From: Nautiliales bacterium
Lineage (GTDB): Bacteria; Campylobacterota; Campylobacteria; Campylobacterales; JAADDX01
DNA length: 64,000 nucleotides
Assembly: GCA_030826765.1 (NCBI GenBank)
Contig: JAUUDM010000026.1
Location: forward strand, 52,687-116,686
Reading direction: 5' to 3'
Under the pieces are notes generated by a model. It was given only the letters and a program-made list of their open reading frames with translations. It was not told where the DNA came from and did not search any database. Positions 7,019 through 14,947 of the stretch are shown one piece after another (position 1 is the stretch's first letter; each line of letters opens with the position of its first letter). The position numbers were made by a program, and so were the translations under genes.

Positions 7019-8102
7019 AAACTATTCTAAATTCACTTCCTTTAGAATATTCACTAATAATTTCTAATTTAAAATTATGAAGTTTTATAATATTATTTAC
7101 AATAGAAAGTCCAAGTCCTAATGAATTATTCCAACTATTATTACTCACACGATAAAATTTATCCGTAATTTTATTTATATCAGTTTTTTTAATTCCTATT
7201 CCTTTATCAATTACACTTATATAATTTTTAGTAACTTTTACAATTATTTTATCTTTTGAATATTTGATAGCATTTTCTATTAAATTTATTAAAGCTACTT
7301 CAAAAAGCATTTTATCTATTAAAATTTTGTGATTTGTACCTTCTAAAATAATTTCTCTATTTGGATAGATATCTTTAATATCTTCTATAATTTCTTTACT
7401 AAATTCATATAAATCTACATTTACAAAATCTATTTTTTGGGAGTTTTCTTCAAGCTTTATAGATAGTCTTAAAGTATCTATTAAAGTTGTTAATTTATCT
7501 CCATTTCTTTTTATTTTCTCTAAAAATTTTTTTCTAATAGCAAGTGGAACATCATTTTTTAGTAAAGTCTCACTATAACCATTAATTACAGCTATTGGAT
7601 TTTTAAATTCGTGTGAAATTGCTGAAATTATTTCCTCTTTTTGTATATTTGATAATTCCAATTTTGCAATAGTAGATTTATATTCTCTTTCATGTCTTGC
7701 CAAAATAGTCGAAACTTTACTAAGCAAAGAAGTAATTTTTGAAAACTCTTTTGAAAAATTTGATTCTATCTTTTTTTCTTTTTTCTTTTTTGTAAGTTTA
7801 GTTAGAAATAGCAAAATTTTATTTACCTCATTTTCTAAATTATTATTTATTTTTCTTACAAAATAAAAAAGTATTACTATAAAAACAGCTAATATAAGAA
7901 TATTTATAATAATGAATTCAGTAAATTGTATTTGAAAATATTTTATTTTTTGATTTAGTTCCTGATTAGTTAAAGAAGACATATCTATATTTGAAAAATA
8001 TAGATATTTCATATAAAAATAACTTTCTATACCAAGTAGAATTAAAAGTGTTAAAAAAGCTATAATTAGCACTTTTAAATAAATATTAGAAAGTTTCAGC
8101 AA
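7011..8102 (-). CDS. Phosphate-regulon sensor histidine kinase (PhoR-like)
   Basis: A 363-residue membrane histidine kinase. Two membrane helices (about residues 8-27 and 58-83) bracket a short periplasmic loop, so a large ligand pocket is absent. The dimerisation domain has the phospho-accepting His in ISHEFKNPIAVING (near 165); the ATPase domain has an N box (NLIENAIKYS), G1 (DKGIGI) and G2 (LGLGLSIV). It is the last gene of the pst-pho operon, and its TTG start overlaps the end of the response regulator by seven bases, with GAGGGG upstream. Context points to phosphate sensing through the PstSCAB-PhoU complex, as for PhoR. C. jejuni's analogous kinase is called PhosS. Confidence 0.85.
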   Translation of the reverse strand: MLKLSNIYLKVLIIAFLTLLILLGIESYFYMKYLYFSNIDMSSLTNQELNQKIKYFQIQFTEFIIINILILAVFIVILFYFVRKINNNLENEVNKILLFLTKLTKKKKEKKIESNFSKEFSKITSLLSKVSTILARHEREYKSTIAKLELSNIQKEEIISAISHEFKNPIAVINGYSETLLKNDVPLAIRKKFLEKIKRNGDKLTTLIDTLRLSIKLEENSQKIDFVNVDLYEFSKEIIEDIKDIYPNREIILEGTNHKILIDKMLFEVALINLIENAIKYSKDKIIVKVTKNYISVIDKGIGIKKTDINKITDKFYRVSNNSWNNSLGLGLSIVNNIIKLHNFKLEIISEYSKGSEFRIVFN

Positions 8103-8755
8103 AACATATACCCCTCACCTCTTATTGTCTTTATATACTCTTTTTCATTAAAAGGATCAATCTTTTCTTTCAATCTTTTAACAGCTACATTTACAGTTTT
8201 AACCTGTTTATCAAAACTATCTTTCCATACATTTTCAAGTAAAACTTCTCTTGTCATAACTTTATTTACATTTTTAAGAAATTCTAAAAGTAAATCTTTT
8301 TCTAAATGAGTTAAATCAATTGTATAACCATCAATTTTTACTTCTCTTGTATCAATATTAAAGATAATATCTCGATGTTTTAAAACTTTTATCTCTTTTT
8401 TAGTTCTTTTTAATACTGCTTTTACACGAGCTTTAAGCTCTTCTAAACTAAAAGGCTTGGTAATATAATCATCTCCCCCTCTTTCAAATCCTTGTAAAAT
8501 ATCTTCTTCTTTATCTTTGGCAGTTAAATAAATTACAGGTTGATTATAACCTTTGTCTCTTAAAGTCTGGATAAAAATACTACCCTCTGTCCCAGGTAAA
8601 TTCCTATCCATTATAATTAAATCTATCTCTTCTTTATCAAGAAGTTCTTTTACTCCATTTGTAGAACTAAAAGTAAAAACTTTATAATCATTTAAAGTAA
8701 ATTGTATTAAATCTAAAATATCTTCTTCATCCTCGACAACTACAATTTTATGCAT
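8096..8755 (-). CDS. Phosphate-regulon response regulator (PhoB-like, OmpR family)
   Basis: A two-domain response regulator of 219 residues. The receiver has the acidic pair VVEDEED near residue 8, the phospho-acceptor Asp in LIIMDRNLPG near 52 and the conserved Lys in DYITKPFSLEEL near 100; the C-terminal winged helix has DLTHLEKDLLLEFL and VNVAVKRLKEKI followed by IRGEGYMF. A GTG at 8770 would add five residues. I prefer the ATG at 8755, which has GGTGGA ten bases upstream and overlaps the phoU stop. Its likely targets are the three 7-4-7 repeats before pstC, pstS and pit. It resembles PhoB and C. jejuni PhosR by position. Confidence 0.87.
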   Translation of the reverse strand: MHKIVVVEDEEDILDLIQFTLNDYKVFTFSSTNGVKELLDKEEIDLIIMDRNLPGTEGSIFIQTLRDKGYNQPVIYLTAKDKEEDILQGFERGGDDYITKPFSLEELKARVKAVLKRTKKEIKVLKHRDIIFNIDTREVKIDGYTIDLTHLEKDLLLEFLKNVNKVMTREVLLENVWKDSFDKQVKTVNVAVKRLKEKIDPFNEKEYIKTIRGEGYMFC

Positions 8756-9398
8756 TATGTAAGTTTCCACCCAATTTATAAAACATTAGTAAATTTGCAA
8801 CTTCAATAGTTCTATCTGCAATTTTTTCCATTTTTCTAACTGTTTTTAGAACTTTATTTAAAGTTTCATAATTACCTTCATAATTTTTAAGAAGTTCTTC
8901 TTCAATAGCATCATATAAATCATCTGTTTTATGCTCTTCCACTACAATTTCTTCAAATTTATCTTTCAATTCATCAACATCTTCAATATCCAACATTTCA
9001 TAAGTAAGTTTTAAACATTTGAATGTAGCTTCTTCTAATGGAACCAAATATTGAGTAATTAAACTTTTTTCCACTAAATCACATACAGCCAAAAAACCTT
9101 TTATAAAACTTCTTGTATTTGTAGAAGCTCTTGAAAGCTCACCTGTAATTTTAAGATAAGCTACCAACCTTCTTAAATCTCTTGCTTCTGGTGTATATAA
9201 TGCTAAAATTTTAATTATTAGATTATCAATTTCATCAGCTTTTACAGTAGAATTATTTACATATTTTTTAGCATCATCAAACTCACTTGTATCACAATCT
9301 TCTAATGCTTTTAAAACAATTTCATTTGCTTTTACTAAATTATTATGAAATTCTCTAACTTCATCTTTTACTTCTTTTAAATATTTTTCTCCTAACAT
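8748..9398 (-). CDS. phoU: Phosphate signalling complex protein PhoU
   Basis: PhoU is a cytoplasmic helical protein that couples the Pst transporter to the sensor kinase and restrains signalling when phosphate is plentiful. The 216-residue protein is all helical with two PhoU repeats: one around residues 20-95, with the ILALYTPEARDLRRL-type metal-binding segment, and one around 120-205. The DDLYDAIEEELL and TVRKMEKIADRTIEVAN segments are typical. AAAGGAG precedes the ATG. It lies between pstB and the response regulator, and its stop overlaps the regulator start. Confidence 0.93.
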   Translation of the reverse strand: MLGEKYLKEVKDEVREFHNNLVKANEIVLKALEDCDTSEFDDAKKYVNNSTVKADEIDNLIIKILALYTPEARDLRRLVAYLKITGELSRASTNTRSFIKGFLAVCDLVEKSLITQYLVPLEEATFKCLKLTYEMLDIEDVDELKDKFEEIVVEEHKTDDLYDAIEEELLKNYEGNYETLNKVLKTVRKMEKIADRTIEVANLLMFYKLGGNLHNA

Positions 9399-9409
9399 AT
9401 CTGCTCCTT

Positions 9410-10189
9410 TTATCCAAATCTACCAGTGATATAATCTTCTGTCTGTTTCTCTTTTGGATTTAAGAAAATTTGCTCAGTTTCACCAAATTCAACTAAATCT
9501 CCTAAATACATAAATGCTGTATAATCACTAATTCTACTCGCTTGTTGCATATTATGAGTTACAATTGCAATACTTACTCTCTCTTTTAATTCAACTACAA
9601 GTTCTTCAATAGCTGCTGTTGAGATTGGGTCCAATGCACTTGTAGGTTCATCAAAAAGTAATACTTCAGGCTCAACTGCAATAGCTCTTGCAATACAAAG
9701 TCTTTGTTGTTGCCCTCCACTCATTCCAAGTGCAGATTCTTTAAGTCTATCTTTTACCTCACTCCACAAAGCTGCTCCTTGAAGGGCTTTTTCTACTCTT
9801 CCTTCAATTTCACTTTTACTTTTTATTCCTGCAAATTTAAGTCCATAAGCAACATTATCAAAAATACTCATAGGAAACGGAGTTGGTTTTTGGAAAATCA
9901 TCCCAACTCTTTGTCTCAGCTCAATTAATTTATTTTCTTTTTTGTATTCCAAAATATTTTCCATTTTATCATTAATTTTTAATAAAATTTCTCCATCATA
10001 TTTATTCCCAGGATAAAGGTCTTGAATTCTATTTAAACTTCTTAACAGAGTCGATTTTCCACATCCACTTGGTCCAATTAATGCCGTAATTTTATTTTCT
10101 TCAATATTCAAATTGATGTTTTTTAAAGTTGGCTTAGGTGCTTTTGGATAAGTAAAATAAAAATCTTTTATTTCCATTACATTTTTCAT
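9410..10189 (-). CDS. pstB: Phosphate ABC transporter ATP-binding protein PstB
   Basis: PstB is the ATPase that powers high-affinity phosphate import through PstA/PstC. It has Walker [10 protein letters not shown] near residue 38, a Q loop around [13 protein letters not shown], the signature [10 protein letters not shown], Walker [14 protein letters not shown] and the switch His in VTHNMQQA. Three consecutive ATG codons open the gene; the AAGGA at 10200-10196 leaves 0, 3 or 6 bases to them, so I take the third (10189), giving 259 residues. The ribosome-binding site overlaps the pstA stop codon. Confidence 0.95.
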   Translation of the reverse strand: MKNVMEIKDFYFTYPKAPKPTLKNINLNIEENKITALIGPSGCGKSTLLRSLNRIQDLYPGNKYDGEILLKINDKMENILEYKKENKLIELRQRVGMIFQKPTPFPMSIFDNVAYGLKFAGIKSKSEIEGRVEKALQGAALWSEVKDRLKESALGMSGGQQQRLCIARAIAVEPEVLLFDEPTSALDPISTAAIEELVVELKERVSIAIVTHNMQQASRISDYTAFMYLGDLVEFGETEQIFLNPKEKQTEDYITGRFG

Positions 10190-10198
10190 CATCATTCC

Positions 10199-11005
10199 TT
10201 ATTTTTTTTCTCTAATAACATATCTACCAAGTAAATTTATAAGTAAAACAAAAACAGTTAAAATAAATGCCCCAGCCCACGCAATTTTTACTAAATTTTC
10301 ATCTGGCATAGTAGCAAGGTTATAAATAGCAACTGTTAAACTTGGAAACTCTTGATTCATATTCATTGTAAAAAATTGACTGTTTCCACTTGTAAAAAGT
10401 AGTGGAGCTGTTTCTCCTGCAATTCTTGCAAATGCAAGTAAAATACCAGTTGTTATTCCAACTTTTGCTGCTTTTATAATTATATCAAAAATAACTTTGT
10501 ATTTCGGAGCTCCCAAAGCAATTCCTGCCTCTCTAAGCTCTTTTGGCACGAGTCCTAGCATATCATCAGTCGTTCGAACTACAATTGGAATCATCATAAT
10601 TGCTAATGCAATACTCCCAGCCCATCCATTTGCATGACCTACCGGATTTACCACAATAGCATAAACAAAAACCCCTATTACGATAGAAGGTGCACTCATC
10701 ATTACATCACTTAAATTTCTGATAAATTCGGCATATTTACTCCCATATGAGTATTCTTGAAGATAAATTCCTGCAATCATTCCGATAGGAACACCAATTA
10801 CAACTGCTGTTAAAGCCAGCATAAATTGACCTATTAGAAGATTTCTAAGTCCGTTATTAACCAAATCATTACTGAATATATGCCAATCAATTGCTCCTAC
10901 ACCTTTAATTGTAAGGTCAATCAATATCCAAAAAAGAAAAACCAAACCAATTAATGCCGCAAGGATAGATAATCCTAAAACTATTTTATTTATTAAAAAT
11001 CTCAT
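10199..11005 (-). CDS. pstA: Phosphate ABC transporter permease PstA
   Basis: PstA is one of the two inner-membrane permeases of the Pst phosphate importer. The 268-residue protein has six predicted membrane helices and the ABC permease coupling loop EAGIALGAPKYKVIFDIIIKAA near residues 162-183, with the phosphate-family motif GIAGIY/GVPIGMIAGIYL upstream. The ATG lies inside the end of pstC (20-base overlap) with TAAGGA upstream, so translation is coupled. It belongs to the pstSCAB-phoU-regulator-kinase operon. Confidence 0.95.
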   Translation of the reverse strand: MRFLINKIVLGLSILAALIGLVFLFWILIDLTIKGVGAIDWHIFSNDLVNNGLRNLLIGQFMLALTAVVIGVPIGMIAGIYLQEYSYGSKYAEFIRNLSDVMMSAPSIVIGVFVYAIVVNPVGHANGWAGSIALAIMMIPIVVRTTDDMLGLVPKELREAGIALGAPKYKVIFDIIIKAAKVGITTGILLAFARIAGETAPLLFTSGNSQFFTMNMNQEFPSLTVAIYNLATMPDENLVKIAWAGAFILTVFVLLINLLGRYVIREKK

Positions 11006-12008
11006 TTTTATTCCTTAAAAAGTAGAATTTAGCAAAACTGATAACTGCAAAACTAAGCACAAACAGAACTACTGCCAAATAGAAAAGTGCTGACATACTC
11101 ATACCACTACTTTCTGCAAAAGAGTTTGCCAAAACTACCGGAATTGAAACTGTTGGGTCTGTAACAACTTTTGGGAATGTAAAAACTCCACCAATTACAA
11201 AAGCAACTGCCATTGTTTCACCTAAAGCTCTACCAAGTGCTAAAATAATACTTCCTATAATCCCCTGTTTTGCATAAGGAAAAATTACATCTTTTATTAC
11301 TTCAAATTTAGTTGCCCCCATGGCATATGCTGATTCTTTCAATACAGCCGGAGTTGTATTCATAGAATCTCTTGTAAGAGATGCCATAAAAGGAATAATC
11401 ATAACACCAAGCACTAATCCAGCGACCAAAAGCGAAACTGACTGCCCACCTACATATTTACTAACAAGTGGCCCAAAATAAAAAAGCCCCCACATACCAT
11501 AGATAATACTCGGAATCGCTGCTAATAGTTCAATAGCAACTCCTACCGGTTTTGCCAAAAGTGGATGAGCAATTTCACTCAAAAATACAGCAATACCCAT
11601 AGCAATAGGAACAGCAAAAAGCATAGCTAAAATAGTAGAAAGAACAGTCCCGACAATTGGCACAAACCCACCATATACCTCTTTTGTATTTGCCGTGCTT
11701 CCATCCTCATCATCTGTTAATAGACTATCACTGTTATCACTACTATCATCTAACAATAAATCTTCTGTTTGTAAATTATCGTTTTGTGCCATTTCATCTG
11801 TTACCTGTTCAGTTGTAGCAACTTGTTTATCTACTTTTGGAGTATCCACTTGAACTGTTACACCCCATCTTGGGTCTGTTAAAAATTTAAGTCCAAACTC
11901 ATCAATTGCTGGTTTTGCATAAATAAACAACACTACAAAAATAGAAGTCAAAAGTAAAAGAATCAATGTTGCACTTGTTAAAGAGAGTTTTTTGAAAACT
12001 GATTCCAT
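10986..12008 (-). CDS. pstC: Phosphate ABC transporter permease PstC
   Basis: PstC is the partner permease of PstA. The 340-residue protein has a first membrane helix at about residues 10-32 and then, after about residue 115, five more helices with the coupling loop ESAYAMGATKFEVIKDVIFPYA near 225-245. Between the first and second helices, roughly residues 50-113, is an acidic, Ser/Asp/Thr-rich low-complexity segment that should face the periplasm. I do not expect this in E. coli PstC, and it makes the protein longer than usual. The ATG follows AAAGG. A Pho-box-like promoter with TATAAT lies directly upstream, so pstCAB can be transcribed apart from pstS. Confidence 0.94.
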   Translation of the reverse strand: MESVFKKLSLTSATLILLLLTSIFVVLFIYAKPAIDEFGLKFLTDPRWGVTVQVDTPKVDKQVATTEQVTDEMAQNDNLQTEDLLLDDSSDNSDSLLTDDEDGSTANTKEVYGGFVPIVGTVLSTILAMLFAVPIAMGIAVFLSEIAHPLLAKPVGVAIELLAAIPSIIYGMWGLFYFGPLVSKYVGGQSVSLLVAGLVLGVMIIPFMASLTRDSMNTTPAVLKESAYAMGATKFEVIKDVIFPYAKQGIIGSIILALGRALGETMAVAFVIGGVFTFPKVVTDPTVSIPVVLANSFAESSGMSMSALFYLAVVLFVLSFAVISFAKFYFLRNKNEIFNK

Positions 12009-12034
12009 AAATAGCCTTTATAAAAATTTGGAGA

Positions 12035-12070
12035 ATTATACAAAAAGTTTGATTACAAAATGGTTACAAA
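12035..12070 (-). promoter_or_regulatory. Pho-box promoter upstream of pstC
   Basis: On the minus strand, TTTGTAA-CCAT-TTTGTAA (12070-12053) is a perfect 7-bp direct repeat with a 4-base spacer. Twelve bases further is TGTATAAT with TATAAT at 12040-12035. This matches the architecture of PhoB-activated promoters, in which the box replaces the -35. Two close relatives lie before pstS and pit. Confidence 0.8.
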
Positions 12071-12090
12071 AAGAGAAAATCTTTTTGTAA
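12064..12090 (-). other. Inverted repeat between pstS and pstC
   Basis: TTACAAAAAGA (12064-12074) and TCTTTTTGTAA (12080-12090) form a perfect 11-bp inverted repeat with a 5-base loop. It begins six bases after the pstS stop on the minus strand. One arm is also half of the downstream Pho box. The stem is A+T-rich and lacks a following U-run, so it may be a weak attenuator, an mRNA 3'-end protector or a second inverted regulator half-site. Confidence 0.5.
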
Positions 12091-12096
12091 TTTTTG

Positions 12097-13098
12097 TTAT
12101 TTTGCAGGAGAAATTCCTTTTTTAGCCCAGTATGCTCTGATTTGAGCTTTTACAGATGCTGGAAGTGGAATATATCCAAGTTTACTTGCACCTTCATCGT
12201 GTTTAAATCCATAGTTAAAAAATTCAGTTACTCTTTTTGCAACTTTTTTATTATCATAATGAACTAAATCAAATGTAGCTGCGATAATTGGGTATCCATG
12301 TTTTGGATAAGCAACCATTCCATAAAAATCTCTTGCTGGTTTTAATCCTGCATAAGCCGCACCTTTTGCAAATTCAGCCGGAGTTGGATCTATAAATTTA
12401 TGGTCTCTTCCTTCAACTGAAGCTAAACTTAATTTGTTTGCTACTGCATCAGCATAATCAACATAACCGATTGAATAACTGTTTTTCTTAATTTGAGCAC
12501 TTACACCGAAGTTACCTTTTCCGGCACTTCCTCTTCCTTGTAAGTCAGTTGGCCAAGTAAGAGCTTTTTTAGCACCAAAATGACTTCTCCATACTGAACT
12601 CATTTTACTTAGGTAGTATGTAAAGTTATAAGTTGTTCCTGATTTATCACTTCTATGAACAAAGAATATTTTTTTGTGAGGTAAATTAACACCTGGGTTA
12701 GATGCTTTTAATACTGGATTATCCCAATATACGATTGTTCCAAGAGCGATTCCTGAAAGTGCAGCTTCACTTAATTTTAATTTATTTACACCCGGCACAT
12801 TATAAGCCATTGTAATTCCACCAATAACTGTTGGGAATTGTGCTAAATGATGATTTTTTAAATCACTTGGTGATAAAGGTTTATCACTTCCACCAAAATC
12901 AACATGTCTTGCTTTAATTTCTTTAAGACCTGTTCCTGAACCTGTTCCTGTATAGTTTACTTGGTTTCCTGTTTGACTGTAAAAACCTGAAATCCAAGCT
13001 TTATTTACTGGTAATTGAAAAGACGAACCTGTTCCGTTGATTGTCCATGCGAATGAACTAACTGCTGCTAAACTTAATCCTGCGATTATTTTTTTCAT
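12097..13098 (-). CDS. pstS: Phosphate ABC transporter substrate-binding protein PstS
   Basis: PstS binds phosphate in the periplasm and delivers it to PstC/PstA. The 333-residue protein starts with a cleavable signal peptide (MKKIIAGLSLAAVSSFA). The mature protein begins with INGTGSSFQLP, where the Thr/Ser-rich loop contacts phosphate; other ligand loops are GTGSGTGLKEI near residue 55, FGGSDKPLS near 73 and the VHRSDKSGTTYNF segment near 148, with Arg, Asp and Ser that usually coordinate phosphate. The ATG follows AAAAGGAT. It is preceded by a Pho-box promoter and separated from pstC by a hairpin and a second promoter. Confidence 0.95.
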   Translation of the reverse strand: MKKIIAGLSLAAVSSFAWTINGTGSSFQLPVNKAWISGFYSQTGNQVNYTGTGSGTGLKEIKARHVDFGGSDKPLSPSDLKNHHLAQFPTVIGGITMAYNVPGVNKLKLSEAALSGIALGTIVYWDNPVLKASNPGVNLPHKKIFFVHRSDKSGTTYNFTYYLSKMSSVWRSHFGAKKALTWPTDLQGRGSAGKGNFGVSAQIKKNSYSIGYVDYADAVANKLSLASVEGRDHKFIDPTPAEFAKGAAYAGLKPARDFYGMVAYPKHGYPIIAATFDLVHYDNKKVAKRVTEFFNYGFKHDEGASKLGYIPLPASVKAQIRAYWAKKGISPAK

Positions 13099-13128
13099 TT
13101 TTAATCCTTTTTTTAATTTATTGATGAA

Positions 13129-13163
13129 ATTATAAAAATAAATAATTACAAAATGGTAACAAA
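13129..13163 (-). promoter_or_regulatory. Pho-box promoter upstream of pstS
   Basis: The minus strand carries TTTGTTA-CCAT-TTTGTAA at 13163-13146 and, 11 bases downstream, a perfect TATAAT at 13134-13129. It differs from the pstC copy in two adjacent bases of the first heptamer (TTA for TAA order). The spacing again suits a PhoB-type activator occupying the -35 position. Confidence 0.8.
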
Positions 13164-13189
13164 TAAAAAATTTAGAAAAAAAAGATGCT

Positions 13190-14812
13190 TTATAACATCA
13201 TCCCTTTTATAACAAAGAAAATCAAAGCAGAGAAAAATCCAGCAACAGGAACTGTAATAACCCACGCGGCTACTATTTTTTTAAGCATATCTCTTTTTAC
13301 ATATTCAGTTTTAATCTCTTTTTTAAGAATTTTTCTAAGTCTTTTAATTATTTTTTCTTGTGATTCAATATGCTCATATAATGAAACAATTTTTTCATAA
13401 TCTTCTTTTGTTTTATCTGATTTTTTTTGAATATTATCAAGTTCTATAACCATAATTTTCAGATGTTCTTCTTCTTTTATAACTTCTTTTTTTATTTCTT
13501 CTTCTTTGTTTACTTCTAACTTCATAAATTCTCTTAAAAACCCTACACCAAACACTGCACCAACTGCAATATGAGTTGAACTTACTGGAAGCCCAAGTTG
13601 TGAAGCAATAATAACAGTAATAGCAGCTGCAAGGGCAATAGCAAATGCTCTTATTTGATCAAGTTCTGTGATTTCACTACCAACTGTTTTGATAAGTTTT
13701 GGTCCATAAAGTGCAAGTCCGACAGAAATACCAATACCTCCAATTGCCATAACCCAAATAGGAATACCAGATTTAGCACTAATTCCACCATTCATAACCG
13801 CATCATTAATTGCTGATAATGGACCAACTGCATTAGCAACATCATTTGCACCATGAGCGAAACTAAGCAATGCTGCTGCAAAAATTAAAGGAATTGTAAA
13901 TAAAGCGTTAATTGAAACTCTTGAATTATCTAAATTATTAGCTTTCTTTGTGATATTTGATTTAAGTAAAACAAAAGTAATAATTGCAACTATAATTCCA
14001 AATATAGAAGCTATTTCAAATGTAGGAGCTTTAGTTTGAGGTAAAAAAGTTAAAAAGTTAGTAACATCTATCCATATATGTTTAAAACCTTTAAGTGTAA
14101 TATAAGTAGTAAAAGCCCACGCCATAATTGCTACAAAAAGTGGTACCCATTTTTTAGCTGCAGCTACTTTATCATCTTTAAAAACAATCGTTTTTTTAAT
14201 AGTAAATAAAAATCCTGCTGCAATTAATCCACCAAAAATTGGTGAAATCACCCAAGAAGCTACAATTTTACCCATTGTAACCCAATGAACTATTCCAAAT
14301 CCTCCAGCAGCAATTCCAGCTCCCATTACACCACCAACAATTGAATGAGTTGTAGAAACAGGTGCTTTGAAATAAGTAGCTAAATTAAGCCACAATGCCG
14401 CCGCTAAAAGTGCCGACATCATAGCCCAAATAAAAACATCAACATTTTCAAATGTATTTAAATCAATAATACCTTTTCTAATAGTATTCGTCACATCTGC
14501 CCCAGCAATCAAAGCTCCACTTGCTTCAAAAATAGCTGCTATCAAAATAGCACCACCCATCGTCAAAGCTTTACTCCCAACAGCAGGTCCTACATTGTTA
14601 GCAACATCATTTGCCCCAATATTCATAGCCATATATGCACCAAAAACTGTAGCAATGGCTAAAAACATACTATTACTCATTCCCCCTTTTGTAGAAAGAG
14701 TATAAATCATTACTCCTACTACAAATAAAATACCAATCCCAAGTCTCATAAAATCAATACCCGAAGATTTAAGAGCTGCTTTTTCAAGCTTTTTCATAGT
14801 ATTTACTTCCAT
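13190..14812 (-). CDS. pit: PiT-family inorganic phosphate transporter
   Basis: A 540-residue inner-membrane phosphate permease of the PiT family, normally a low-affinity, ion-coupled importer. It has the two duplicated signature loops, GANDVANNVGPAVGS near residue 66 and GANDVANAVGP near 318, and about ten to eleven membrane helices. Between the penultimate and last helices, roughly residues 425-510, is a charged Lys/Glu-rich coiled-coil segment that should lie in the cytoplasm. The ATG has AAAGGA five bases upstream. A Pho box 24 bases before the start suggests phosphate-starvation control together with pst, unlike E. coli pitA, which is usually considered constitutive. Confidence 0.9.
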   Translation of the reverse strand: MEVNTMKKLEKAALKSSGIDFMRLGIGILFVVGVMIYTLSTKGGMSNSMFLAIATVFGAYMAMNIGANDVANNVGPAVGSKALTMGGAILIAAIFEASGALIAGADVTNTIRKGIIDLNTFENVDVFIWAMMSALLAAALWLNLATYFKAPVSTTHSIVGGVMGAGIAAGGFGIVHWVTMGKIVASWVISPIFGGLIAAGFLFTIKKTIVFKDDKVAAAKKWVPLFVAIMAWAFTTYITLKGFKHIWIDVTNFLTFLPQTKAPTFEIASIFGIIVAIITFVLLKSNITKKANNLDNSRVSINALFTIPLIFAAALLSFAHGANDVANAVGPLSAINDAVMNGGISAKSGIPIWVMAIGGIGISVGLALYGPKLIKTVGSEITELDQIRAFAIALAAAITVIIASQLGLPVSSTHIAVGAVFGVGFLREFMKLEVNKEEEIKKEVIKEEEHLKIMVIELDNIQKKSDKTKEDYEKIVSLYEHIESQEKIIKRLRKILKKEIKTEYVKRDMLKKIVAAWVITVPVAGFFSALIFFVIKGMML

Positions 14813-14821
14813 ACATTTCCT

Positions 14822-14853
14822 TTATCAAAAAATAATTACAAAATAGTAACAAA
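14822..14853 (-). promoter_or_regulatory. Pho-box-like site upstream of pit
   Basis: The minus strand reads TTTGTTA-CTAT-TTTGTAA at 14853-14836, one base different from the pstS box. The -10 is weaker: TGATAA at 14827-14822, eight bases downstream, so transcripts would have a very short leader before AAAGGA. It lies in the 135-base divergent gap between pit and the next plus-strand gene. Confidence 0.65.
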
Positions 14854-14916
14854 AAATTTCATAAAAATCACCAAAAAAATAAAAGAATTACACAATTAGT
14901 CTAAATTCTAAATTTT

Positions 14917-14925
14917 TGATACAAT
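14917..14925 (+). promoter_or_regulatory. Extended -10 promoter for the membrane protein/uvrA operon
   Basis: TGATACAAT is an extended -10 (TG-A-TACAAT) 23 bases before the ATG at 14948, followed by AAAAAAAGG as ribosome-binding site. No convincing -35 is visible. It faces away from the pit Pho box in the same intergenic gap. Confidence 0.5.
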
Positions 14926-14947
14926 TTCTTTTAAAAAAAGGTATTTG

